From: Sphingobacteriales bacterium 46-32
GTDB taxonomy: Bacteria; Bacteroidota; Bacteroidia; Chitinophagales; Chitinophagaceae
Assembly (NCBI GenBank): GCA_001898485.1
Contig: MKTY01000020.1
Span: forward strand, 558,001 to 622,000
DNA: 64,000 nt
Direction of reading: 5' to 3'
A program made the position numbers and the translations under genes. Shown here one piece after another: positions 9,393 to 18,858 of the stretch (position 1 is the first letter of the stretch; each line of letters begins with the position of its first letter). Below the pieces are notes generated by a model. That model had not been told where the DNA came from and did not search any database. It saw only the letters and a list, made by a program, of their open reading frames with translations.

Positions 9393-10013
9393 ATGCAATT
9401 CTCCTCTGCTTTATTGGAAAATGCGGTGAATGAGTTTAGTCGCTTGCCGGGCATTGGTCGTAAGACGGCTCTAAGGCTGGTATTGCACTTATTGAAACAG
9501 AATGCTGCCGATGTACATCACTTCAGTGAGGTAATTGACCGCATGCGGCGGGAGATCAAGTTCTGTAACCGCTGCTTCAACGTGGCCGATGCCGATATCT
9601 GCTCCATCTGTGCCAACAGTCTGCGCAAACAGGAGATTATTTGTGTAGTGGAAAGTATCCGCGATGTAATTGCTATTGAAAGCACACAGCAATACAACGG
9701 TATTTATCATGTACTGGGCGGTGTTATCTCCCCGCTCGATGGTATTGGCCCCGATCAGCTGCATATCGAAGCCCTGGTACACCGGGTTGAAAAGGAAAAA
9801 ACAGAAGAACTCATTTTTGCCCTTAACCCCACTATACAGGGCGATACTACTATCTATTACATTCAGAAAAAACTACAGCCATTCCCTATCCGTATTACCA
9901 CCATTGCCCGGGGCATTGCTTTTGGCGGCGAGCTGGAGTATGCGGATGAAATGACGCTGGCCCGGAGTCTGCAAAACAGGCTGCCGGTTGACAGGTATGT
10001 GAGCGGAAGGTAA
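9393..10013 (+). CDS. recR: Recombination mediator protein RecR
   Basis: RecR works with RecO (and RecF) to load RecA onto SSB-coated gapped DNA in the cytoplasm. The 206-residue protein has the full family layout: an N-terminal helix-hairpin-helix (FSRLPGIGRKTALRL, about residues 14-28), a C4 zinc finger (FCNRCFNVADADICSIC, about 57-73), a Toprim domain (VVESIRDVIAIE onwards) and the C-terminal Walker-B-like end (LARSLQNRLPVDRYVSG). The start aligns with the normal RecR N-terminus. It stands alone and is preceded by an inverted repeat and its own -7 box. Confidence 0.97.
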   Translation: MQFSSALLENAVNEFSRLPGIGRKTALRLVLHLLKQNAADVHHFSEVIDRMRREIKFCNRCFNVADADICSICANSLRKQEIICVVESIRDVIAIESTQQYNGIYHVLGGVISPLDGIGPDQLHIEALVHRVEKEKTEELIFALNPTIQGDTTIYYIQKKLQPFPIRITTIARGIAFGGELEYADEMTLARSLQNRLPVDRYVSGR

Positions 10014-10085
10014 ATGGTAAAAGGTATAAGGTATATCTCAGCATCAATACCCTTTGCCTTCTGCCCTCACCCTTTCACCTTTTTC
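10013..10085. repeat. Inverted repeat of the purine-rich family
   Basis: GGTAAATGGTAAAAGGTATAAGG-type words at about 10013-10033 face their complements (CCCTTTGCCTTCTGCC, CCCTTTCACC) at about 10050-10080. The element starts at the recR stop codon and ends about 185 bp before metH. The rest of the gap to 10268 holds a TACCTTTG box at about 10107 and a GTTTATT/AATAAAC inverted pair. I recognise no riboswitch there. Confidence 0.6.
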
Positions 10086-10268
10086 CCGGTCTTCCTCAAC
10101 TTTCCTTACCTTTGCTACTCGCAGGCGGATTTGTTTATTGTTCGGCCTGGGTAAATAAACGGAACTAATAAACGTCCACAAAACTCCCTTCCGGATTTTT
10201 CAACGTTTATAGTCCTGTCGTCTACTACCCCGGCACGCCGCTGAATAAGCCGTCTTAAAACTTTGTAT

Positions 10269-11264
10269 ATGGATATTCGTCAGGAACTCGGGAAGCGCAT
10301 TCTTATCATTGATGGTGCCATGGGCACCATGATACAACGGTATAAGCTGTCTGAGGCCGATTACCGGGGTGAACGATTCAAAGACTGGCACCTCGATCTC
10401 AAGGGCAATAACGATCTGCTGTGTATTACACAACCACAGATCATTACCGCCATTCATTTGCAGTATCTCGAAGCCGGTGCTGATATTATTGAAACCAATA
10501 CATTCAGCAGCACTTCTATTGCCATGGCCGATTATGATATGCAATCGCTGGCCTATGAGCTGAATGTGGCGGCAGTTAAATGTGCCCGCGCCGCCATTGA
10601 GCAATCAGGTCGCCAGGCCTGGGTTGCCGGCGCAATCGGACCGCTTAATAAAACGCTTTCCCTTTCGCCCGATGTGAATAATCCCGGTTACAGAGCCGTT
10701 TCATTCGATGAGGTAGTTGCCGCGTATTATGACCAGGTACGCGGACTGGTGGATGGCGGCGCCGACATCCTGCTGATCGAAACCATCTTTGATACGCTGA
10801 ATGCCAAAGGCGCCATTTTTGCTATTAAAAAATATTTCCGCGACTCGGGTAAAGAAACGCTGCCCATCATGATCAGCGGTACAATCACCGATGCTTCGGG
10901 ACGTACGCTGAGCGGGCAAACACTGGAAGCCTTCTATACATCCGTACAACATGCACGCCCTTTGAGTGTAGGCCTTAACTGTGCACTGGGTGCCCGCGAA
11001 ATGAGACCGCATATTGCAGAACTTTCGCAGCTGGCATCCTGCTATGTATCGGCTTATCCCAACGCAGGACTGCCCAATGCCATGGGAGAATACGATGAGC
11101 ATCCCTCCGATACCGCTCATTACCTCGAAGACTGGGCTCGCGAAGGCTTTGTAAACATTGTAGGCGGCTGCTGTGGCACTACACCAGACCATATTCGTCA
11201 TATAGCACAGGAAGTAAAAAACATCGCCCCCCGCAAACTGCCGGTGGTGGCGGAGACTTACTAA
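10269..11264 (+). CDS. metH: Methionine synthase, homocysteine-binding module (split MetH, part 1)
   Basis: Carries the homocysteine S-methyltransferase domain of cobalamin-dependent methionine synthase. The ATG at 10269 ([20 protein letters not shown]) is preferred over a TTG two codons earlier. The three zinc-binding cysteines are in place: C238 in LNCALG and C301-C302 in GGCCGTTP. The 331 residues end right after the barrel. The remaining MetH modules follow in a separate gene 39 bp downstream, so the two polypeptides must work together. MetH split this way is known in Bacteroidota. Confidence 0.95.
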   Translation: MDIRQELGKRILIIDGAMGTMIQRYKLSEADYRGERFKDWHLDLKGNNDLLCITQPQIITAIHLQYLEAGADIIETNTFSSTSIAMADYDMQSLAYELNVAAVKCARAAIEQSGRQAWVAGAIGPLNKTLSLSPDVNNPGYRAVSFDEVVAAYYDQVRGLVDGGADILLIETIFDTLNAKGAIFAIKKYFRDSGKETLPIMISGTITDASGRTLSGQTLEAFYTSVQHARPLSVGLNCALGAREMRPHIAELSQLASCYVSAYPNAGLPNAMGEYDEHPSDTAHYLEDWAREGFVNIVGGCCGTTPDHIRHIAQEVKNIAPRKLPVVAETY

Positions 11265-11303
11265 CCGATTGCTGTAAACGACTGCTGATAAAGAAACGAA
11301 CAA

Positions 11304-13994
11304 ATGAACGACAACACGATCATCAAACCTTATCTCCGCCTGTCAGGGCTGGAGCCGCTCGTCATCAGACCCGAAACCAACTTTGTGAATGTGGGGGAGC
11401 GTACCAATGTAACGGGTTCCAAGAAATTTGCCCGCCTGGTACGGGAAAATAAATATGAAGAAGCACTGAGTGTGGCCCGCCAGCAGGTAGAAAGCGGCGC
11501 ACAGGTGATTGACGTAAATATGGATGACGCCCTGCTCGATGGCGTAAAGGCCATGACCACCTTCCTGAACCTGCTGCAGAGCGAACCCGATATTGCACGT
11601 ATACCGGTTATGATCGACTCTTCTAAATTTGAGATCATCGAAGCAGGTTTGAAATGCGTGCAGGGTAAATGTATCGTCAACTCCATTTCAATGAAAGAAG
11701 GCGAAGCCAAATTCATTGAGCAGGCCATCATCTGCCAAAGCTATGGCGCCGCCGTAATTGTGATGGCTTTTGATGAAAAAGGCCAGGCCGATACCGAAGA
11801 CCGGAAAGTGGATATCTGCAAACGTGCCTACCAGATACTGACTGAAAAAGTGGGGTTTGCTCCGCAGGACATCATTTTTGACCCCAACATATTCGCTATT
11901 GCAACGGGACTCGAAGAGCATAACAACTATGGTGTTGATTTTATCAATGCTACCCGCCGCATCAAGCAGGCCATGCCACTGGTAGGGGTGAGTGGCGGCG
12001 TAAGCAACCTCTCCTTCTCTTTCAGAGGCAATGAACCGGTACGCGAAGCCATGCACGCCGTATTCCTGTATCATGCCATCAAAGCAGGTATGAACATGGG
12101 TATCGTAAATGCCGGCCAGCTTATCGTTTATGATGAAATTGAACCGCAGCTGCGCCAGCTCTGCGAAGATGTAATTCTCAACCGTAACAATGAAAATAAC
12201 GAAGCCACAGAAAAACTCCTGGCGTTTGCTGAAACAGTAAAAGCACAGGATAAGGTGGAGAAAAAAAACGATGCCTGGCGCCAAACGCCGGTGGAAGAAC
12301 GCCTGAAACATGCCCTGATCAATGGCATTACCGATTATATTGACACAGATACTGAAGAAGCGCGGCTTAAATACGCCAAACCTCTCGATGTGATCGAAGG
12401 CCCGCTTATGGATGGCATGGGCGTAGTAGGCGATCTCTTTGGTGCAGGCAAAATGTTTCTGCCACAGGTGGTGAAAAGCGCCCGTGTAATGAAACGTTCC
12501 GTAGCCTGGCTCACTCCTTTTATCGAAGAAGAAAAAAAGAACAATGCATCGGCCGGCAATGGCAATGCAAAAAAAATATTACTGGCCACAGTAAAAGGCG
12601 ATGTACATGATATCGGTAAAAACATCGTAGGCGTGGTACTCGGGTGTAATGGTTATGAGATCATTGATATGGGCGTAATGGTGCCTACAGATAAAATCCT
12701 CGATACTGCCGCCAGCGAAAATGCCGACATCATTGGCCTGAGCGGCCTCATCACCCCTTCGCTCGACGAAATGGTAAACGTAGCGCATGAAATGAAACGC
12801 CGGGGCATGAATCAGCCACTGCTGATCGGCGGAGCTACTACCTCGCGGATGCACACTGCTGTAAAGATCGCGCCGCAATATGATGAAGGCGTGGTACACG
12901 TACTGGATGCCAGCCGCAGCGTAACAGTAGCCGGCTCACTGCTGGGCGATCAGAAGACTTCTTTTCTGCAAAAAACGCAGCAGGAATACCAGAAGCTGAA
13001 AACAGATTTCGAAAATAAAAAACCGGTAAAGAGCTACCTGAGCATTGCCGATGCACAGGCCAATAAAGTGCAGGCAGACTGGGATCATTATACTCCTCCT
13101 GTACCATCTTTTACCGGCAACAAACAGTTTATCGACTTTCCGCTCAGCACAATCCGTCAGTATATTGACTGGAAGCCGTTCTTCATTTCCTGGGAGCTGC
13201 ATGGCAACTTCCCGGCTATTCTGACCGATGAAAAAGTTGGTACTGAAGCTACCAAACTTTACGAAGACGCCAATCGCATGCTCGACCAGATCATCAGTGA
13301 AAAATGGCTAACCGCACAGGGCGTGATTGGCTTCTGGCCTGCCGCCCGTACAGACAGCGATACGGTGGCTGTACAGGCTGACAACACCATTAAGCTGGAA
13401 TTTTTACGCCAGCAGATTCAGAAAGCTCCGGGTCAGCCCAATCTGAGCCTGGCCGATTTTATCAAACCGGGCACAGCTGCAGATCCTGCTGATTATATCG
13501 GTGCCTTCTCTGTGACCATTAAAGGTATTGAACCGCATATCAGGCGGTTTGAAAAAGAACTTGACGACTACAGCAAAATCACCCTGCAGGCCCTGGCAGA
13601 CAGGCTGGCTGAAGCTTTTGCGGAATGCCTGCATGAGCAGGTTCGTAAACAGTATTGGGGATATCAGCAACAGGAAACCCTCACCAACGAACAGCTTATC
13701 AAAGAAGAATATGTAGGCATTCGTCCGGCACCAGGTTATCCTGCATGCCCCGATCATACAGAGAAATACAAACTGTTTGAACTGCTGGGTGGTGAGGAAA
13801 ATACCGGTATTCACCTGACCGAATCACTGGCCATGTATCCGGCTGCTTCTGTCTGCGGCTGGTATTTCAGTCATCCGCAAAGCCAGTACTTTGGTGTAGG
13901 TAAAATACAACCCGATCAGTTTGAACAATACCTGCAACGCAAAGGAATGCCCCGCGCAGAAATGGAACGCTGGCTGAGGCCGGTAATGGAATAA
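11304..13994 (+). CDS. metH: Methionine synthase, folate, cobalamin and activation modules (split MetH, part 2)
   Basis: Transfers the methyl group of 5-methyltetrahydrofolate to cobalamin and onward to homocysteine. Modules in order over 896 residues: pterin-binding domain from about residue 18 ([25 protein letters not shown]), helical cap (about 330-420), B12-binding domain with DVHDIGKN (D433, H435 lower axial ligand, G438) and the [13 protein letters not shown] loop, then the SAM-dependent reactivation domain with [15 protein letters not shown] near 810. It follows part 1 closely on the same strand and is presumably cotranscribed. Its stop codon abuts the stop of the convergent RDD gene (13995). 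Confidence 0.96.
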   Translation: MNDNTIIKPYLRLSGLEPLVIRPETNFVNVGERTNVTGSKKFARLVRENKYEEALSVARQQVESGAQVIDVNMDDALLDGVKAMTTFLNLLQSEPDIARIPVMIDSSKFEIIEAGLKCVQGKCIVNSISMKEGEAKFIEQAIICQSYGAAVIVMAFDEKGQADTEDRKVDICKRAYQILTEKVGFAPQDIIFDPNIFAIATGLEEHNNYGVDFINATRRIKQAMPLVGVSGGVSNLSFSFRGNEPVREAMHAVFLYHAIKAGMNMGIVNAGQLIVYDEIEPQLRQLCEDVILNRNNENNEATEKLLAFAETVKAQDKVEKKNDAWRQTPVEERLKHALINGITDYIDTDTEEARLKYAKPLDVIEGPLMDGMGVVGDLFGAGKMFLPQVVKSARVMKRSVAWLTPFIEEEKKNNASAGNGNAKKILLATVKGDVHDIGKNIVGVVLGCNGYEIIDMGVMVPTDKILDTAASENADIIGLSGLITPSLDEMVNVAHEMKRRGMNQPLLIGGATTSRMHTAVKIAPQYDEGVVHVLDASRSVTVAGSLLGDQKTSFLQKTQQEYQKLKTDFENKKPVKSYLSIADAQANKVQADWDHYTPPVPSFTGNKQFIDFPLSTIRQYIDWKPFFISWELHGNFPAILTDEKVGTEATKLYEDANRMLDQIISEKWLTAQGVIGFWPAARTDSDTVAVQADNTIKLEFLRQQIQKAPGQPNLSLADFIKPGTAADPADYIGAFSVTIKGIEPHIRRFEKELDDYSKITLQALADRLAEAFAECLHEQVRKQYWGYQQQETLTNEQLIKEEYVGIRPAPGYPACPDHTEKYKLFELLGGEENTGIHLTESLAMYPAASVCGWYFSHPQSQYFGVGKIQPDQFEQYLQRKGMPRAEMERWLRPVME

Positions 13995-14483
13995 TCAGCG
14001 GCGAACGTTGATCACCGTTGTCTTTGTCCAGGTGTCGTGCCAGGGGCGGCCTGCCAGTGCACTGAAGGCTTCGAAAGGCACCAGCCTGCTCAGGCTGCGC
14101 AATACAGCATCTTTCAGTGTGAGTTCGCTGCCATCTGTACGTATTGCACGTGACCCGCTGATAAGCTTTCCGAGTGTATACCCCTTAAAAGCTTTCTCAC
14201 AAAGCGTATAGTACAGGAAATAGTTGAGCATACCCACTATATACAGAAACAGAAAGGTCGTAAACCTGTCTTCCTCATATACTACCTGATATAGAAAATC
14301 GGGAGCGATGGCTACAAGCAAATGCGCCACGAGATAGCCAGTGGCATAGCTCAGTACGTAACGCATAAACAGGTTGTCAATAAGCCAGTTTACAAACCGT
14401 TTGGTGCTCGATGCCTCTTCATACTGGAAAATTTCATCATCAAAAAGGGAGGTCTCCTGCTGTGGTTCGTTTTGCTCGTACAT
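13995..14483 (-). CDS. RDD family membrane protein
   Basis: A small inner-membrane protein of 162 residues from the ATG at 14483 (MYEQNEPQQETSLFDDE); a longer reading from 14537 would add 18 residues. After an acidic cytoplasmic N-terminus comes the RDD-like start (TKRFVNWLIDNLFMRYV), then two more hydrophobic segments around VAHLLVAIAPDF and FLFLYIVGMLNYFLYYTLCE, then the conserved GYTLGKLISGSRAIRTDG stretch. Function of RDD proteins is mostly unknown; some relate to ion exchange. Its last codon abuts metH part 2 tail to tail. Confidence 0.85.
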   Translation of the reverse strand: MYEQNEPQQETSLFDDEIFQYEEASSTKRFVNWLIDNLFMRYVLSYATGYLVAHLLVAIAPDFLYQVVYEEDRFTTFLFLYIVGMLNYFLYYTLCEKAFKGYTLGKLISGSRAIRTDGSELTLKDAVLRSLSRLVPFEAFSALAGRPWHDTWTKTTVINVRR

Positions 14484-14547
14484 GGTGGTGTGTTGGCGCT
14501 GTGGGTTGTTGTTGTAAACATTAAACTTACAAACCAAAACCTTAAAA

Positions 14548-15789
14548 TCATAACGAATTGATTAAATTCTTCAGCTGCTCTATCCAGTCGGTATCCGGAT
14601 TCAGTAAAACAGATGGACTAACCCCCACATCTTCATATCTTAGGTCTCTGGCGGAGCCCTTCATATCGGTTATATACAGCTTATACCGGCCGCCTGATAA
14701 TTCTTTCACCACATCCGTGTTGCTGCCATAGGTGATCATGCCACGGGTAGTTTCCCCCACAAGAGTAGCGATGCCGGCATCGCGCATGTCGAGCGCAAAG
14801 GCTTCTGCATTGCTCATTGTATTGTAGTTGATCAGCAAATACACTTTTCCCTTTTCCGCATATTTTCTCAATAACCTCCTAAACTGGCCCGAAGTCTTGT
14901 TGCCGCCGCCACCATTGTTGCGGATATCCACGATTAAACAGGGTGCGGTGAGCGAATCCCTGATCTGCTCATAAAACTTTGTTGCACGGGCAATATTAGC
15001 CGGATAGGTAGCAAAACTGCCTAAGCGCAGATATTGGATTTTGTCTGAAAGGTTGCTGAATAAAAAAGGCTCTGTACCGGCTTTCACATCGGCATATACC
15101 GGTTGCCGGGGGTATTTTTTAAACTGTAAAAGCGGCAGGGCATGACGCACATATCTTACATGCCGATAGAAGCCGAGCGTTTTTTGCGCCAGCTGATAAA
15201 AAATGGCTGAATAACGACCTGCTCCCCGATGCTGCAGGGCAAACACCACCTGTCCCCGGCCCCAGTTGGGAAAATCGGATGCCAGTACTACAGCTTTATA
15301 TTCACCGGCACGGCCATCGTTATACACAGCTACTTTGAGATTTTGCTGATAATAATAAATCCCTTCTACACTATTGCTATCGGCCCGCTGTGCCTGCTGC
15401 TCCAGCGAGTCGAGATCCAATGATACAGCGGGAAAGTTCAGAAAAGCTGCCGATGTGCGGTAGGCACGCATAAATGCAGTATCTCTAAACTGTGCACTGG
15501 TGATTTCCTGTTTGGGCTGTTCGTACAGGAAAAGGTGATTATCGCGTAGCGGCTCTACCATTTCCGCCAGCAAGCGAAAATATTCGTAATCGTTTTGGGG
15601 GTGCTGGTGCTCCAGGCTATCCACCATATTATAATAAGTTCTCTTTACATCTCCATTAATCTGGTCTTTATAGCTATATGTTTTACTTAAAACATCGTGC
15701 ATGGCTTTCAAATCCTGGCTCAGCATCTGTTGTGCAGGGAGCGAAGAAAACAATATGAAAAGGAGTGATAAAGTCAGTACAAATCGCAT
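14548..15789 (-). CDS. S41 family peptidase homologue, exported
   Basis: A 413-residue protein with a cleavable signal peptide (MRFVLTLSLLFILFSSLPAQ). The C-terminal half is the tail-specific protease fold: LIVDIRNNGGGGNKTSGQ, then NTMSNAEAF with the likely nucleophile at about Ser326, then LVGETTRGMITYG. In CtpA-type enzymes the last motif carries the catalytic lysine (GxxTxGK), and here Met occupies that place, so activity may rely on another residue or be lost. No PDZ domain is evident. The first codons are duplicated as a relic about 166 bp upstream. Confidence 0.85.
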   Translation of the reverse strand: MRFVLTLSLLFILFSSLPAQQMLSQDLKAMHDVLSKTYSYKDQINGDVKRTYYNMVDSLEHQHPQNDYEYFRLLAEMVEPLRDNHLFLYEQPKQEITSAQFRDTAFMRAYRTSAAFLNFPAVSLDLDSLEQQAQRADSNSVEGIYYYQQNLKVAVYNDGRAGEYKAVVLASDFPNWGRGQVVFALQHRGAGRYSAIFYQLAQKTLGFYRHVRYVRHALPLLQFKKYPRQPVYADVKAGTEPFLFSNLSDKIQYLRLGSFATYPANIARATKFYEQIRDSLTAPCLIVDIRNNGGGGNKTSGQFRRLLRKYAEKGKVYLLINYNTMSNAEAFALDMRDAGIATLVGETTRGMITYGSNTDVVKELSGGRYKLYITDMKGSARDLRYEDVGVSPSVLLNPDTDWIEQLKNLINSL

Positions 15790-16066
15790 AAAAAAAGGTT
15801 AAGGGTGTAAGGGTAAAGGGTAGAAGGAGTTTAAAGGGTAGAAGGTAAAAGGTATAAAGAATTTAAAGAGTTTAAAGAGTTTAAAGGGGCTTGAAGCCTT
15901 TTACCTTCTGCCTTAAACCCTCTGCCTATAGAGATAAAGTGAGTACAAATCGCATGAAAGGTTAAGGGCGTAAGGTAAAAGGTATATGGGGTTTAAAAAG
16001 TTTAAAGGGGCCTGATGATGCCTTCTTCCTTCTACCATGTGCCCTTTACCTTTTACCCTATGCCCT
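15790..16066. repeat. Two long purine-rich inverted repeats with a local duplication
   Basis: This gap has no gene. It holds strings of GGTAAAAGG, AAGGGTAGAAGG and AGTTTAAAG words facing complementary CCTTTTACCTTCTGCC words, forming two imperfect inverted repeats (about 15790-15930 and 15957-16068). The second overlaps the 3' end of the DUF5694 gene. Around them, 15767-15810 and 15933-15976 are a direct duplication that includes the S41 start codon. Confidence 0.8.
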
Positions 16067-16951
16067 TCACCTCTTCCCGACCAGATCTTTCAGTTCCACT
16101 ACTTCAAATTCGGGGCTGCTTCTGAAAAATTCATTGAGGTGAGCCATGTGTCCATTGCCAAACAGTACTACAATACGATCTGCAGGTGCTGGACGCGTTT
16201 TCAAAATATTATTAAAAATGCGCAGGTTGCGGCTATACCACCAGGTGGCCAGGTAGTCAGGCCCATCATTATTGGTAGTAGCAAATCCGGTGGTAAGGTA
16301 AGCCCCATTATCGCGGCGCTGAATTTTGGGATTGGCCATAAACAGGTAGTTCTCCAGAATGGTCAGCTCTTTATCTATTGAGTCACCTGCATCATATAAT
16401 TTACTGTATCGTTGTTGCCACATGCGGTCGCGCCGCGCATCAACAGCTGGTGAAGGATTGGTATCACTGGCAAACTGAGGAATTTTTTTATAATTTTCTG
16501 AAAGGAAACTGGATGCATCCACTGCGTACACTCCCTCCAGGCCCTGTTCTGCCGCTACCCGGTAACCCACCTGAAATATCTCATTTCTTTCCAGCTGATA
16601 TTTACCGGCCCGGTATTGGGCATATAATGAATCATGAAAAGGCTGGCGGCGAGATTCAATGTATACCCGGGTAGGCTTAAATCTTTTGATAACCTCTGCC
16701 AGTTCTTTGATCTCACGCTGACGCTGGGGCGACAATACATCTACATAGTCGGCCGAATCCGTTTTATGCGCATCCTTGTTAGGATAATCGAAGTGAAAAG
16801 TTCCCAGCAGCAATACCTGCGTGGGGGGAGGGGTTTGACTGCGCAAAATCAGGTCAGGGTCAAGGCTGTTAATCTTTTTCCAGTTTACTTTCTGTGCACC
16901 GGCAACATTAAAAACGCTAATGGCGGCCAGCAGGTATATCCATTTTTTCAT
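16067..16951 (-). CDS. DUF5694 domain protein, exported
   Basis: A 294-residue protein with a signal peptide (MKKWIYLLAAISVFNVAGAQ), so probably periplasmic. Near residue 45 it reads QVLLLGTFHFDYPNKDAHKT, the start of DUF5694, and near the end VVLFGNGHMAHLNEFF. The LLGTFHF and GNGH elements resemble those of the TraB/PrgY/GumN group, which is suggested to be a metal-dependent hydrolase. That link is an inference. Conserved acidic and His residues would fit a metal site. The last codons lie within an intergenic inverted repeat. Confidence 0.8.
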   Translation of the reverse strand: MKKWIYLLAAISVFNVAGAQKVNWKKINSLDPDLILRSQTPPPTQVLLLGTFHFDYPNKDAHKTDSADYVDVLSPQRQREIKELAEVIKRFKPTRVYIESRRQPFHDSLYAQYRAGKYQLERNEIFQVGYRVAAEQGLEGVYAVDASSFLSENYKKIPQFASDTNPSPAVDARRDRMWQQRYSKLYDAGDSIDKELTILENYLFMANPKIQRRDNGAYLTTGFATTNNDGPDYLATWWYSRNLRIFNNILKTRPAPADRIVVLFGNGHMAHLNEFFRSSPEFEVVELKDLVGKR

Positions 16952-17023
16952 GTCTCAATTGTTTCCTCAAAAATGCGACGATAAGCCAGGGCTGGAAAAA
17001 ACGATCTGCCTGCAGGCTTTTTA

Positions 17024-17089
17024 TGTCTGCAAACCATGCAAATGGCTAAAAATGGGGGTTTGCAGACAAAAAAATGGGATTGGCAGACA
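17024..17089 (+). promoter_or_regulatory. Repeated GCAGACA half-sites, candidate LytTR operator
   Basis: GCAGACA occurs at 17062-17068 and 17083-17089, exactly 21 bp apart in direct orientation, and inverted at 17024-17030. The first two arms also form an 11-bp perfect inverted repeat (17025-17035 with 17057-17067). Direct repeats two helical turns apart are the usual target of LytTR regulators. The site lies 40-105 bp before the kinase start, so autoregulation is inferred. Confidence 0.5.
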
Positions 17090-17128
17090 GCCCGGTAACT
17101 ATGCCTCGGGTAGTACTATTTTAGTAGT

Positions 17129-18142
17129 ATGAACCGGAAACAACGCCTGTTGGTATATGCGCTTACCATCTTTATGCTGGTATGGGGCTTTGACCTGATC
17201 AGTATTTTGAAAAATGGCCACCCGGCCGATTGGGATGAAGCATTCAATATTTTCAATATTTGCCAGATCATCTATGTAACCAGCACCTTACTGCTTACCA
17301 GATGGGTTGGCAACCGCTTCTTCACCTCCCGCCGCTATAGTGCTTTCTGGGTGGGCATGTTAGCGGTAGTTGTTCTTTTTGCCTGCCAGCGTTATCTGCT
17401 GGAACAGGTGATCCTGGGTCGATTCTTTAATATCTGGAACTATCCCCCTTCCACCCTGCTTTCCTATTATTTTCTCGACAACCTGTATTACGCCTTAACC
17501 TATGTTTTGCTGGGGTTTCTGATCTATCTGCTCGATGCACAGCTAAGCAATCAGCGTAAGCAGGCATTATTGCTTCAGCAATCACGGGAGGCCGAGCTTC
17601 AGTTTCTGCGTTCGCAAATCAATCCTCATTTTTTATTCAATACGCTTAATAACATTTATTCGCTCGTATACGAGCAGTCTGCCCGCGCACCTGAAGCGGT
17701 ATTGCAGTTGTCTAACCTGCTCCGATATATGTTGTATGAAAAAAAAGAGCATGTGCCGGTAGAAAAGGAATGGGGCTATATCGATGATTTCATCACCCTG
17801 CAGCAGCTACGGTTCGATTATCCTGTACGGGTGATGCGCGAAACGCATATTGAAGCGGAAGGCAAAAACATTCCTCCTTATCTGTTAATTCCTTTTATTG
17901 AAAATGCCTTCAAACATGGCGATTTCAGGCAAGAGCCGCTGCGTCTTTCACTTACCATCAGCAATAAGGAATTACTGTTTGAAAGCAATAACCGTATTCA
18001 GCAATCCCATAAAGATGAAGCCGGCGGTATCGGTCTTGCCAATGTGCAGCGCCGGCTCAATCTTATTTATCCGGAGAAACACTCCCTGGAAGTGACTGAA
18101 GCCAATGGTTATTTTATAGTACGGCTGCATATTAAGTTTTAA
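17129..18142 (+). CDS. LytS/YehU-type sensor histidine kinase
   Basis: A membrane sensor kinase of 337 residues. Four hydrophobic segments fill about residues 5-140, starting at LLVYALTIFMLVWGFDLI. After a short coiled stretch comes the His_kinase box LRSQINPHFLFNTLNNIYSL with the phosphorylated His167, then the ATP-binding HATPase_c part (IPPYLLIPFIENAFKHGD, GGIGLANVQRRL). There is no separate extracellular sensor domain, so the signal may be sensed within the membrane. It is followed 11 bp later by its LytTR response regulator. The stimulus is unknown. Confidence 0.94.
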   Translation: MNRKQRLLVYALTIFMLVWGFDLISILKNGHPADWDEAFNIFNICQIIYVTSTLLLTRWVGNRFFTSRRYSAFWVGMLAVVVLFACQRYLLEQVILGRFFNIWNYPPSTLLSYYFLDNLYYALTYVLLGFLIYLLDAQLSNQRKQALLLQQSREAELQFLRSQINPHFLFNTLNNIYSLVYEQSARAPEAVLQLSNLLRYMLYEKKEHVPVEKEWGYIDDFITLQQLRFDYPVRVMRETHIEAEGKNIPPYLLIPFIENAFKHGDFRQEPLRLSLTISNKELLFESNNRIQQSHKDEAGGIGLANVQRRLNLIYPEKHSLEVTEANGYFIVRLHIKF

Positions 18143-18153
18143 ATTTACCTGCT

Positions 18154-18858
18154 ATGATCAGATGCCTGATAGTAGATGATGAGCCCCTGGCCGTAAAGCT
18201 ACTGAAAGACTATGTGAGCAAAGTTCCCGACCTGGAGCTGGTAATGGCCGGCAGCGATGTGTTTGCTGCCCTTCAGCTTGCTCAGCAGGGTGGTGCAGAC
18301 CTTGTTTTCCTGGATATACAAATGCCGGAGCTGACGGGTATTCAGTTTATGAAAATTCTGAATGGCCGCACCAAAGTGATCCTCACGACCGCATATGAAG
18401 AATATGCGTTGCAGGCTTTTGATCACGATGTAGTGGATTATCTGCTTAAACCTTTTTCGTACGACCGGTTCCTGGCAGCCGTCAATAAAGCTAAGGACCG
18501 GCTACAGACAAACACAGCGGCTGCAGGCTCCTCAGCTCAGGCAATTGCCGATCACATTTTTGTAAAATCAGAATACCGCATTATCCGTATCGACCTGCGG
18601 GATATTTATTATTTCGAGAGTCTGCGTGACTATGTGGCTATTCATCATAGCGGGGGCAAAACACTCACACTTCAAAGTCTCCGGAGTTTTGAAGAAGAAC
18701 TGGACAGCCATGCCTTTCTGCGTATACATAAATCCTACATCATCGCCGTGGGTAAGATTGATGCTATTGAACGCAAGCGTGTGATCATCCAGGGCAATTA
18801 TTTGCCGGTAGGCGAAACCTATCTCGAAGCTTTCTGGAAAAGACTGCCGGTTAAATAA
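18154..18858 (+). CDS. LytTR family response regulator
   Basis: Partner of the preceding kinase. The 234-residue protein has a receiver domain (about 1-120) with acidic pocket DDEP near residue 8, phospho-acceptor Asp54 in LVFLDIQMPEL and Lys in LLKPF, then a LytTR DNA-binding domain (about 133-230) with FVKSEYRIIRIDLRDIYYFE and HKSYIIAVGKIDAIERKRV. Such proteins bind paired direct repeats; GCAGACA repeats lie in front of the kinase gene. Its stop overlaps the end of the convergent HAD gene by 8 bp. Confidence 0.95.
   Translation: MIRCLIVDDEPLAVKLLKDYVSKVPDLELVMAGSDVFAALQLAQQGGADLVFLDIQMPELTGIQFMKILNGRTKVILTTAYEEYALQAFDHDVVDYLLKPFSYDRFLAAVNKAKDRLQTNTAAAGSSAQAIADHIFVKSEYRIIRIDLRDIYYFESLRDYVAIHHSGGKTLTLQSLRSFEEELDSHAFLRIHKSYIIAVGKIDAIERKRVIIQGNYLPVGETYLEAFWKRLPVK

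Noticed and set aside
9194-9433. Small frames across the gap before recR
   Set aside because: They run over the inverted repeats and into recR in another frame; no protein-like pattern.
10086-10268. Riboswitch (SAM or cobalamin) before metH
   Set aside because: No recognisable conserved core; only a small inverted pair and a TACCTTTG box.
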